DNA from: an uncultured Gammaproteobacteria bacterium
GTDB lineage: Bacteria; Pseudomonadota; Gammaproteobacteria; GCA-001735895
DNA length: 12,447 bases
NCBI GenBank assembly: GCA_937980285.1
Contig: CALJQI010000149.1
Span: 1-12,447, forward strand
Reading direction: 5' to 3'
The position numbers and the translations under genes are program-made. The notes under the pieces are model-generated. The model was not told the DNA's origin. It saw only the letters and a program-made list of their open reading frames with translations, and did no database searches. Shown piece by piece: positions 6,682 to 12,447 of this stretch. The stretch's first letter is position 1. Every line of letters begins with the position of its first letter.

Positions 6682-8396
6682 TGGTTGCGCTTACGCACAG
6701 CTATTGCCACCAGGGAGGAGAGCTTCCGCTAATCGGATCGACGATCGGCGAACATTTCCTGTCTATGGTCGACAGATTTCCCGACCACGAGGCCCTGGTC
6801 TCGTTACCGCAACAGCGTCGCCTGACCTACTCGCAGCTGCGTGACAGTATCGACCGCGTGGCTCGCGGGCTGGTAAATCTCGGTTTCAATCGCGGCGATC
6901 GCGTCGGCATCTGGTCTACCAACAATATCGAGTGGTTGCAGGTGCAGATGGCCACCGCCCGTATCGGCGTGATCCTGGTAAACATCAACCCCGCCTATCG
7001 GCCCCGCGAGCTCGAATTTGCGCTGCAACAATCACAGTTGCAGGGGCTTTTCGTGATTCCGCGGTTCCGCAGTAGCGACTATATCGGCATGCTGCTGGAA
7101 CTGATTCCCGAGATGCGGGATTCGGGTCCCGAAATCAGAGCATCGGCATTCCCTTGTCTGCGACGGGTCATTCTCTACGATCCGGCCGATAGTGAAGAAA
7201 CCGAATTACCGGCGCCTGGATTCACCCGCTGGCAGGAACTGGTGTCCGCAGGTGAAAAAGTCTCGCGGGACGAACTGCAAAACCTGAGCAGGCAACTGGA
7301 TCGAGACGACGTGATCAACATCCAGTACACCTCGGGCACCACGGGATTTCCCAAAGCGGTGATGCTGAGCCATCACAACATTCTCAACAATGCCTGGTTC
7401 GCCGCACAAGCGATGCACTTCGGCGCGCGGGACAGGCTCGCGGTTGCAGTCCCCTTTTACCATTGCTTCGGCATGGTGCTGGCCAATCTGCTATGCCTGT
7501 CGGTGGGCGCCTGCATCGTAATCGGTTGCGAACACTTCGACGCGATGCGGATACTGGATACAATATCACGTGAAAAATGCAGCGCGATTCACGGTGTACC
7601 GACCATGTTCATCGAAATGCTCGAACGAGAGGATTTCGCCAGTTTCGACCTGTCCAGCCTGCGCACCGGCATCATGGCAGGCGCGCCCTGCCCACCCGAA
7701 CTGATGACCCGGGTTATCGAGGACATGCATTGCGCGGATATCCTGATCGGTTACGGCGAAACCGAAGCCTCGCCGCTAACCCACCTGACGACAGCAGACG
7801 ACAGTTTCGAAAGACGCATCGAATCCGTCGGCCATAATCTGCCACATCAGGAAGTAAAAATTATCGATACCGACAGCCGGACGACCGTCGCGATCGGCCA
7901 GGTCGGGGAAATCTGTTTTCGAGGTTACCACGTCATGCGGGGCTATTACGGCGAAGCGGACAAAACGGCGCAAGCCATTGACGCGGCTGGCTGGCTGTAT
8001 TCGGGCGACCTCGGTACCATGGACCAGCAGGGATATGTGCGCATTACCGGGCGACGCAAGGAGATGATTATCCGCGGCGGCGAAAACATATATCCGCGCG
8101 AGATCGAGGATTATTTGTTCACCCACCCCAAAGTTGCCGAGGCGGCGGTGTTCGGGGTGCCGGATAAACGCATGGGTGAACAGGTGGCAGCCTGGATACA
8201 ATTGCATGCCGGCGAGAACATGACCGCCAGCGAGATTCGTGACTTTTGCAAAGACAAAATCGCCTATTTCAAGATTCCCGAATACATTCAGTTTGTCGAC
8301 GAGTTCCCGCTGACGGTTACCGGAAAGCTGCAGAAATTCAAAATGCGCGAAGCCATGGTGGAACGGCTGCAGCAAGCGGGCCGGCAACAGGGTTGA
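6681..8396 (+). CDS. AMP-forming acyl-CoA synthetase
   Basis: This 571-residue adenylate-forming ligase activates a carboxylic acid with ATP and CoA to acyl-CoA, AMP and pyrophosphate. Motifs are in order: YTSGTTGFPK (216-225) for ATP phosphates, YGETEAS (358-364), Asp443 in YSGDLG for the ribose, the hinge region GRRKEMIIRGGENIYPREIE, and the catalytic Lys549 in TGKLQKFKM. The sequence resembles medium/long-chain fatty-acid or branched/aryl acid CoA ligases rather than acetyl-CoA synthetase. Chain preference cannot be set from motifs. It overlaps the beta-subunit stop by one base (TAATG), the tightest coupling in the operon, so its acyl-CoA is probably the same one used or made by the oxidoreductase. 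It is not an ADP-forming synthetase, which matters for the direction of the pathway. Confidence 0.93.
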   Translation: MVALTHSYCHQGGELPLIGSTIGEHFLSMVDRFPDHEALVSLPQQRRLTYSQLRDSIDRVARGLVNLGFNRGDRVGIWSTNNIEWLQVQMATARIGVILVNINPAYRPRELEFALQQSQLQGLFVIPRFRSSDYIGMLLELIPEMRDSGPEIRASAFPCLRRVILYDPADSEETELPAPGFTRWQELVSAGEKVSRDELQNLSRQLDRDDVINIQYTSGTTGFPKAVMLSHHNILNNAWFAAQAMHFGARDRLAVAVPFYHCFGMVLANLLCLSVGACIVIGCEHFDAMRILDTISREKCSAIHGVPTMFIEMLEREDFASFDLSSLRTGIMAGAPCPPELMTRVIEDMHCADILIGYGETEASPLTHLTTADDSFERRIESVGHNLPHQEVKIIDTDSRTTVAIGQVGEICFRGYHVMRGYYGEADKTAQAIDAAGWLYSGDLGTMDQQGYVRITGRRKEMIIRGGENIYPREIEDYLFTHPKVAEAAVFGVPDKRMGEQVAAWIQLHAGENMTASEIRDFCKDKIAYFKIPEYIQFVDEFPLTVTGKLQKFKMREAMVERLQQAGRQQG

Positions 8397-8422
8397 GATT
8401 GGTCTGATCCGATCGGCAAATA

Positions 8423-8436
8423 GTGATCCAAATCAG
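8423..8436. promoter_or_regulatory. Possible second FNR-like half-conserved box
   Basis: GTGAT-CCAA-ATCAG keeps the TGAT-N4-ATCA core of the FNR consensus (eight of ten). Its centre at 8429.5 would be -41.5 from a start at 8471, with TGTAAG at 8459-8464 as a four-of-six -10. It fits a CRP site less well. It lies between the operon's end and the deacylase gene. Because a separate sigma70 promoter with a perfect -35 also fits here, this reading is weak. Confidence 0.25.
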
Positions 8437-8444
8437 GATTACGA

Positions 8445-8472
8445 TTGACACCAGTCAGTGTAAGCGGATGAT
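8445..8472 (+). promoter_or_regulatory. Candidate promoter for the tRNA deacylase gene
   Basis: A perfect -35 TTGACA at 8445-8450 is followed after 16 bases by GATGAT (8467-8472), four of six against TATAAT. Transcription would begin near 8479, 38 bases before the ATG at 8517. This would give the deacylase its own transcription apart from the operon upstream. I saw no terminator between the operon end (8396) and this point. Confidence 0.4.
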
Positions 8473-8516
8473 TTTTCTGTGATAGTTGTACCAACGAGTC
8501 ATTGGAGAACAGGACA

Positions 8517-8984
8517 ATGCCGGCACAAAAGCTGAAACAGATGCTGGACGAGCTCAATATTAAATACATCAGCATTAATCACTCCCCGGCCTATACCGCG
8601 CGTGAAACCGCTGCCTCGACATTCGTGCCAAGGCGCGAATTTGCGAAAACCATCATCGCCGATCTCGATGGGGTGAAAGTCATGGCGGTGGTATCCGCGT
8701 CACGCCATGTGGATATTGCGGGTCTGCGCAGCCTGGCGACCGCTAACGAGGCCCGCCTGGCCACCGAGGACGAGTTCAAATCGTTATTTCCTGACTGCGA
8801 GCTCGGCGCGATGCCTCCGTTCGGATCGCTTTACCAGATGCCGGTTTACGTGGACAAGATGGTTACCGAGGTAGATGACCTTTGCTTCAACGCCGGTTCG
8901 CACGAGCAAATCATGCGCATGAGTTGCGCCGATTATCTGCGATTCGAGCAGCCCGTTGTCGGTGTGTTCGCGGTCAAGGAATAG
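8517..8984 (+). CDS. YbaK/ProX-type aminoacyl-tRNA deacylase
   Basis: This is a 155-residue single-domain protein of the YbaK/prolyl-tRNA editing-domain family, which hydrolyses wrongly charged tRNA in trans. Visible family marks are YTARETAASTF (26-36), Lys44 in EFAKTIIAD, the GAMPPFG loop (97-103) and the closing FNAGSHEQIMRMS segment. An in-frame TTG at 8502 could also start translation, but GGAG at 8504-8507 lies inside that extension and sits nine bases from the ATG at 8517, so the ATG is preferred. Which mischarged tRNA it edits (Cys- or Ala-tRNA-Pro, or another) is not visible. It stands alone, 120 bases after the oxidoreductase operon and convergent with the lipoprotein gene. Confidence 0.88.
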   Translation: MPAQKLKQMLDELNIKYISINHSPAYTARETAASTFVPRREFAKTIIADLDGVKVMAVVSASRHVDIAGLRSLATANEARLATEDEFKSLFPDCELGAMPPFGSLYQMPVYVDKMVTEVDDLCFNAGSHEQIMRMSCADYLRFEQPVVGVFAVKE

Positions 8985-9035
8985 TTACCGCGGCGGCAAT
9001 CGAGGCATCTGCTGAGCACAGGCAAGACCCGGGAT

Positions 9036-9758
9036 TCAATCCTCATCGAGGCTGCCGAAAACCCGGCGTAGCAGCTGCGTCGTGCGAGCACGCGGATTGG
9101 CGCGGATATTGGCTTCTTCTTTTGCGATCAACAGAAACAGGCCGTCGATCGCCCTGTCGGTGGCGTAGGACTCGAGGTCGGGATCGATTTTTTTGACCAA
9201 CGGTATCTGGTTGTATTTACTGACGATATCGCCGTAGTAGCGGGTCGCGCTGGTTTGCTGCAGCTTTTCGCTAACCACCGGGCGAAACTGTTTACGCAGC
9301 TCTGGGCCCGTACTGCGCACCAGGTAGCGGGTGGCGGCATCGACTTCACCGTTTAGAATTTCGAAAGCATCGCGAATCGTCATCGACGTGATTGCCTTGA
9401 TAAATATCGGCTTTGCCTTTGCCGCCGCCATTTCCGCACTGCGATTGAGCTGCCTGACGAATCGATCGACATCCTTGCCGAGCCCGATCTTACGCAGGGC
9501 CTTCTCTACCTGCTTCAGCTCGGCCGGAAACGGAATCACGAGTTCGGGATTACCCAGGTAGCCATCCCTTGCCGAGGCCACCGCTGCGCCGCGCGAGATG
9601 CCTTTGGATAAGGCATCCTTCAATCCGGCGCTCACCTCTGCCTGAGACAGCGGCACTTCCTCGATGCTGGCATTGAGAACTTCAATAGTTTCGCGCAGGT
9701 CTTTTTCCGAGCAGCCCGTCATCGCCAGCATCGCCAGGCACAGAATCAATCGTTTCAT
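9036..9758 (-). CDS. DUF4197 family lipoprotein
   Basis: This 240-residue protein has a lipoprotein signal peptide (MKRLILCLAMLAMTGC) with the lipobox Cys at residue 16, so it should be anchored in the outer or inner membrane facing the periplasm. The mature part matches DUF4197: SAGLKDALSKGISRGA, GYLGNPELVIPFP, LNRSAEMAAAKAKPIF and the TRYL...LRKQFRP segment. The residues after the lipobox Cys are Ser-Glu, not Asp at +2, which argues against inner-membrane retention if E. coli rules apply. The function of the family is not known. The ATG lies eight bases past the HAD gene stop, and its Shine-Dalgarno (AAGGA) overlaps that stop, so the two are translated as a unit. Confidence 0.92.
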   Translation of the reverse strand: MKRLILCLAMLAMTGCSEKDLRETIEVLNASIEEVPLSQAEVSAGLKDALSKGISRGAAVASARDGYLGNPELVIPFPAELKQVEKALRKIGLGKDVDRFVRQLNRSAEMAAAKAKPIFIKAITSMTIRDAFEILNGEVDAATRYLVRSTGPELRKQFRPVVSEKLQQTSATRYYGDIVSKYNQIPLVKKIDPDLESYATDRAIDGLFLLIAKEEANIRANPRARTTQLLRRVFGSLDED

Positions 9759-9766
9759 GTCAGTCC

Positions 9767-10372
9767 TTACAGGTAGTCAATAATTTCGCCAAGGCCCTCG
9801 ACCCTGATATCGGTGTACTCCGACCAGTCAAAGTCGCCGCGACGTGTATCGACGTGTATGGTCGCCACGCCGGCGCCCTTGCCGGCTTCCAGGTCATAGA
9901 GATAATCGCCCACCATGACCGAATCGTCCGCATCCGCGCGCCAGAATTCGAGCAGGCGCCTGACCCCGTCGGGGGACGGCTTGGGAATACAGGCATCGCG
10001 GTCGAGGATATGCTCGAGCGGGAAAAAATGCTCGAGGCGGCAGGCATGCAGGGTTTGCTTGACCACCGGCATGGTATTGCGCGTCAAAATCGCCAGCTGC
10101 CGGCCGTTTTCGTGCAATTTCTGTAACAACTCGGCGGCGCCCTGCATCACCGAGGCCTGGCCGGCATAGTAAAACTCGAGCTCGTTGAGCGTTTCCCAAA
10201 GCGGCGCCGCCTGCTCCGCCGGCATCGCGTGCAGCGCTTCCAGAATCGGGGTTTCAGGCGCCAGCCCCAGTTCGCGGCGAATATGCTCGAAATCGTGCGC
10301 GCTGACGGTCAGGGTGCCGTCGAGATCGAAAATCCAGTGATTGCGATGTTTTAACAGGTTCGGGGCCAGCAT
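9767..10372 (-). CDS. HAD-superfamily hydrolase (phosphatase-like)
   Basis: This 201-residue HAD hydrolase probably removes phosphate from a small metabolite. Motif I is FDLDGTL (nucleophile Asp16, acid/base Asp18). The Thr of AILTRNT gives motif II, the Lys of IPKPSPDGV motif III and VMVGDYLYDLEAG motif IV. A small helical cap of the phosphoglycolate-phosphatase kind lies between motifs I and II. Substrate is not predictable. The ATG at 10372 was chosen. A TTG at 10402 would add ten residues (SDFPTFPSA...), but neither start has a clear Shine-Dalgarno and the HAD fold needs no such extension. It is the first gene of a two-gene unit with the DUF4197 lipoprotein and diverges from the peroxiredoxin gene. 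Confidence 0.88.
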   Translation of the reverse strand: MLAPNLLKHRNHWIFDLDGTLTVSAHDFEHIRRELGLAPETPILEALHAMPAEQAAPLWETLNELEFYYAGQASVMQGAAELLQKLHENGRQLAILTRNTMPVVKQTLHACRLEHFFPLEHILDRDACIPKPSPDGVRRLLEFWRADADDSVMVGDYLYDLEAGKGAGVATIHVDTRRGDFDWSEYTDIRVEGLGEIIDYL

Positions 10373-10386
10373 AGCGCTCGGAAACG

Positions 10387-10415
10387 TTGGGAAATCGGAC
10401 AAATCGATGTAGTAT
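10387..10415 (+). promoter_or_regulatory. Candidate promoter for peroxiredoxin-methyltransferase unit
   Basis: TTGGGA at 10387-10392 and TAGTAT at 10410-10415 are separated by the ideal 17 bases, each matching four of six consensus bases. A start near 10422 would leave a short leader with AAGGGAG at 10435-10441 serving the ATG at 10447. No OxyR-like site was evident by eye. Confidence 0.35.
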
Positions 10416-10446
10416 CGGCTGCCCGGGATAACTCAAGGGAGTCAAA

Positions 10447-10929
10447 ATGACCATTCAAGTGGGCGACAAATTACCTTCAATCGAGGTGCAATACAAGACC
10501 GAAGACAATGTACAGACGATAAACACCGATGATCTGTTTGCCGATAAAAAGGTAGTGCTGTTCGCTTTGCCCGGCGCCTTTACCCCGACCTGCTCGGCCG
10601 CGCATCTGCCCGGCTACGTGGTCAACGCAGACAGGCTGTTCGACAAGGGCGTCGATCTTATCGCCTGCCTGTCGATTAACGACGCACATGTCATGCAGGC
10701 CTGGGGCGAGCAGCAGAATGTCGACGACCGCGTAATGATGATCGCCGACGGTAATGGGGATTTCACCCACGCCATCGGGATGGAGATCGACCGCAGATCG
10801 GTCGGAATGGGGATTCGTTCGCAACGCTACGCCATGATTGTCAAAAACGGCGTCGTCGAACAGCTCAATCTCGAAGCACCCGGCGCGTTCGAGATCAGCG
10901 ACGCCGAAACCATGTTGCAAGGCCTTTGA
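10447..10929 (+). CDS. Peroxiredoxin, Prx5 (AhpC/TSA-redoxin) type
   Basis: This 160-residue cytoplasmic peroxidase reduces hydrogen peroxide and organic peroxides. The active-site motif PGAFTPTCS holds the peroxidatic Cys49, with Thr46 two places before the Pro of the usual PxxxTxxC pattern. The Prx5 class is supported by length, by the AHLPGY segment and by GIRSQRYAMIV near the C-terminal half, which carries the conserved Arg. A second Cys, Cys74 in LIACLS, could act in resolution but sits in a core strand, so an external thiol (glutathione/glutaredoxin) is more likely. There is no fused glutaredoxin domain, unlike the Haemophilus-type enzyme. A strong Shine-Dalgarno AAGGGAG precedes the ATG. 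The next gene follows after 12 bases. Confidence 0.94.
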   Translation: MTIQVGDKLPSIEVQYKTEDNVQTINTDDLFADKKVVLFALPGAFTPTCSAAHLPGYVVNADRLFDKGVDLIACLSINDAHVMQAWGEQQNVDDRVMMIADGNGDFTHAIGMEIDRRSVGMGIRSQRYAMIVKNGVVEQLNLEAPGAFEISDAETMLQGL

Positions 10930-10941
10930 AGAGCGCTCGCG

Positions 10942-11577
10942 ATGCCTGAACAAAAAGGACCCAGCGAATTCGTCGAAGCCGCCTACAACCTCGACGACGA
11001 AGCCGGCATGGTCGAGTTTTACCGCAAATGGGCCGAGGACTACGACCACCAGATGCTCGACCAGCTGGGCTATACCTCGCCCACCAAAATCGCCCAACAC
11101 CTGGCCGAGCATTTGCCGGACAGCGGCGCGACCGTGTTCGACGTCGGCTGCGGTACCGGGTTGACCTGCGTGTATCTCGCCGAAAAAGGTTACACCAGTC
11201 TCGACGGCATCGACCTGTCACCAGACATGGTGCGTGTCGCCGCACAGCGCGGGATATACCGCGAGCTGCTGGTAGGCGATGTCAACCAGCCGCTGGAGCG
11301 CGAGAATGCTAGCTACGACGGCGTTATTTCCTCTGGCACCTTCACCCATGGACACGTCGGCCCGCAACCGCTGGACGAGATTTTTCGCATTCTCAAGCCC
11401 GGCGGAATCCTCGCCTGTACGGTGCATAAAGATCTGTGGGAATCGATGGGCTTTAAACAAAAACTGGATCAACTGGTCGACGCCGGCAGCGCGCTGCGCC
11501 TGACCCAGCAACTGGACAGTTATTACCGTGACGGCCCACCCGAGGGCTGGTTTTGCGTTTATCGTAAATCTTCTTGA
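10942..11577 (+). CDS. Class I SAM-dependent methyltransferase
   Basis: This 211-residue soluble methyltransferase has a Rossmann-like SAM site. Motif I is VFDVGCGTG (65-73), the acidic motif II Asp is in LDGIDLSPDM, motif III is in LLVGDVNQPL, and a motif around FRILKPGGIL follows. The N-terminal lead with FYRKWAEDYDHQM, and the overall length, recall the WBSCR27-like small-molecule methyltransferases. Substrate is unknown. It starts 12 bases after the peroxiredoxin stop with only a weak Shine-Dalgarno, so co-transcription is likely. Its last 19 bases overlap the 3' end of truD on the other strand. Confidence 0.9.
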   Translation: MPEQKGPSEFVEAAYNLDDEAGMVEFYRKWAEDYDHQMLDQLGYTSPTKIAQHLAEHLPDSGATVFDVGCGTGLTCVYLAEKGYTSLDGIDLSPDMVRVAAQRGIYRELLVGDVNQPLERENASYDGVISSGTFTHGHVGPQPLDEIFRILKPGGILACTVHKDLWESMGFKQKLDQLVDAGSALRLTQQLDSYYRDGPPEGWFCVYRKSS

Positions 11578-12447
11578 ACGGGCTCGCTAACCTGGATGAA
11601 ATGCTCCAGCAGGCTGGTCAGGTAACTGCCGGCGGGCAGGCGTAACTGCAGGCGCAGGTTTTCCTCGCTTTCGTCCAGCTCATAGTCGAAGTCCTCTACC
11701 GCGGCCCGCAACGAGCGCATCTGGCGGGCCACGCCCTGGCGATCGAGGCAATCCGTGATTTCACCATGTTCGGCGAACACTTGCTGCTCGAGTTCGAGGG
11801 CTTTGGCGCCGAGCTGGCTGCCTCCCTTACCGTAAAGACTGGCGGTGCTGGAGATGTCCATCTCGGCAAAACGCTGCGACAGCGTCGCATCCAGCGCCTG
11901 GCTGAAAATCGAATGACTGCCGCGCAGCATGAACACGTCGCCGTCCAGCGGTTGCGCCCAGCAACCCAGGGAAATCCGCCGCGACAGCACCTGGTTGAAC
12001 AGGAAACTGCGCAACGAGGATAGCAGTATACTTCGGCGCGCGCGTTTGAGGCCGCGACGGTCAAGCTGCTTCAGTGCCTGTGCGACATTGTCCTGGTCGC
12101 GGCCGAAGCGCTGCGCGCCAAAATAATTGGCAATGCCGCCACTGGCGATCGCATCCAGCTGCAGCCTGCTGTCGGCGGAAAATCCTTTTACCTGGCGTAC
12201 GCGGATACGGAAAAAATTGGATTTGTGGCTGCCGCGCCGCAATTTGCTGCGGTTTCGCTGCGCGCGCAATACCCGGTAAGCATCGCCGTCGACAACCGTC
12301 GAGTCCGCGGGCTTGCCGGGCAAATGCAGGCTCAGCCACTGCGTGGTGAGCGCATTTTTGTCCTTCAGCCCGCTATAGCCGATCAGCCGCGGGTGAATCG
12401 AATAATCCCTGGAAATCCTGTCGATCAGCTGCGGCGTGCTCAATCCA
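11559..12447 (-). CDS. truD: tRNA pseudouridine synthase D, N-terminus cut by window edge
   Basis: TruD makes pseudouridine 13 in tRNA. The frame is open to the right edge, so roughly the first 50-60 residues are missing. The first visible in-frame start-like codon near 12443 is internal. GYSGLKDKNALTTQW carries the catalytic Asp (codon at 12360-12362). KSNFFRIRVR supplies the conserved Asn and Phe next to the active site, and GGIANYFGAQRFG is the most conserved family segment. The rest, about residues 110-295 of the fragment, covers the TRUD insertion domain and the C-terminus. The stop at 11559 lies inside the methyltransferase gene. In E. coli surE follows truD directly, but here truD is the last gene of its unit. 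Confidence 0.96.
   Translation of the reverse strand, partial: GLSTPQLIDRISRDYSIHPRLIGYSGLKDKNALTTQWLSLHLPGKPADSTVVDGDAYRVLRAQRNRSKLRRGSHKSNFFRIRVRQVKGFSADSRLQLDAIASGGIANYFGAQRFGRDQDNVAQALKQLDRRGLKRARRSILLSSLRSFLFNQVLSRRISLGCWAQPLDGDVFMLRGSHSIFSQALDATLSQRFAEMDISSTASLYGKGGSQLGAKALELEQQVFAEHGEITDCLDRQGVARQMRSLRAAVEDFDYELDESEENLRLQLRLPAGSYLTSLLEHFIQVSEPVQEDLR

Noticed and set aside
7776..8387. 203-codon minus-strand open frame
   Set aside because: It lies wholly opposite the acyl-CoA synthetase C-terminal domain and has no recognisable motif.
8502..8516. TTG start adding five residues to the deacylase
   Set aside because: The extension contains the Shine-Dalgarno for the ATG at 8517, and the family does not need the extra residues.
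10477..11112. 211-codon minus-strand open frame
   Set aside because: It spans the antisense of both the peroxiredoxin and the start of the methyltransferase, including their gap, and has no family features.
1..12447. tRNA or rRNA genes, CRISPR repeats, transposase genes, integration sites
   Set aside because: Reading both strands by eye gave no cloverleaf, regular repeat array, transposase or direct-repeat flank. The gaps between genes are too short to hide a mobile element.

Overview
The window looks like ordinary chromosome from a gammaproteobacterium. Base composition is moderately GC-rich by eye. The ArgG is the roughly 400-residue type, and there is a TruD, a DUF4197 lipoprotein, a YbaK-type tRNA deacylase and FNR-type operator sequences. 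The genus cannot be fixed from this stretch. There are no RNA genes, insertion sequences, phage genes or CRISPR repeats. No gene-free stretch exceeds about 150 bases.

Layout, left to right. An argininosuccinate synthase gene (argG, minus strand) runs off the left edge just short of its stop. Diverging from it is a metallo-beta-lactamase-fold hydrolase of the glyoxalase-II kind with a good promoter and ribosome binding site. A small 74-residue acidic protein of unknown function (minus strand) follows. It shares a 147-base divergent promoter region with the main operon, and that region holds a near-consensus FNR/Anr box (TTGAT-N4-GTCAA).

The centre of the window (2447-8396) is one tightly packed five-gene operon. 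It encodes a Glu/Leu/Phe/Val-type amino-acid dehydrogenase; a 2-oxoacid:ferredoxin oxidoreductase built from a fused gamma-delta subunit, an alpha subunit and a beta subunit; and an AMP-forming acyl-CoA synthetase. Together the enzymes link a free carboxylic acid, its acyl-CoA, the one-carbon-longer 2-oxoacid and the matching amino acid. In one direction this is ferredoxin-reducing breakdown of branched-chain or aromatic amino acids. In the other it is reductive carboxylation of short branched or aryl acids into amino acids. The FNR-like box suggests induction at low oxygen, which suits an oxygen-sensitive iron-sulfur enzyme. This operon is the most interesting system in the window.

The right third is housekeeping. 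A YbaK/ProX-like aminoacyl-tRNA deacylase (plus) is followed by a convergent two-gene unit, a HAD phosphatase then a DUF4197 lipoprotein (minus). A Prx5-type peroxiredoxin followed by a SAM-dependent methyltransferase (plus) diverges from the HAD gene. Last is tRNA pseudouridine synthase truD (minus), which runs off the right edge and whose 3' end overlaps the methyltransferase by 19 bases.
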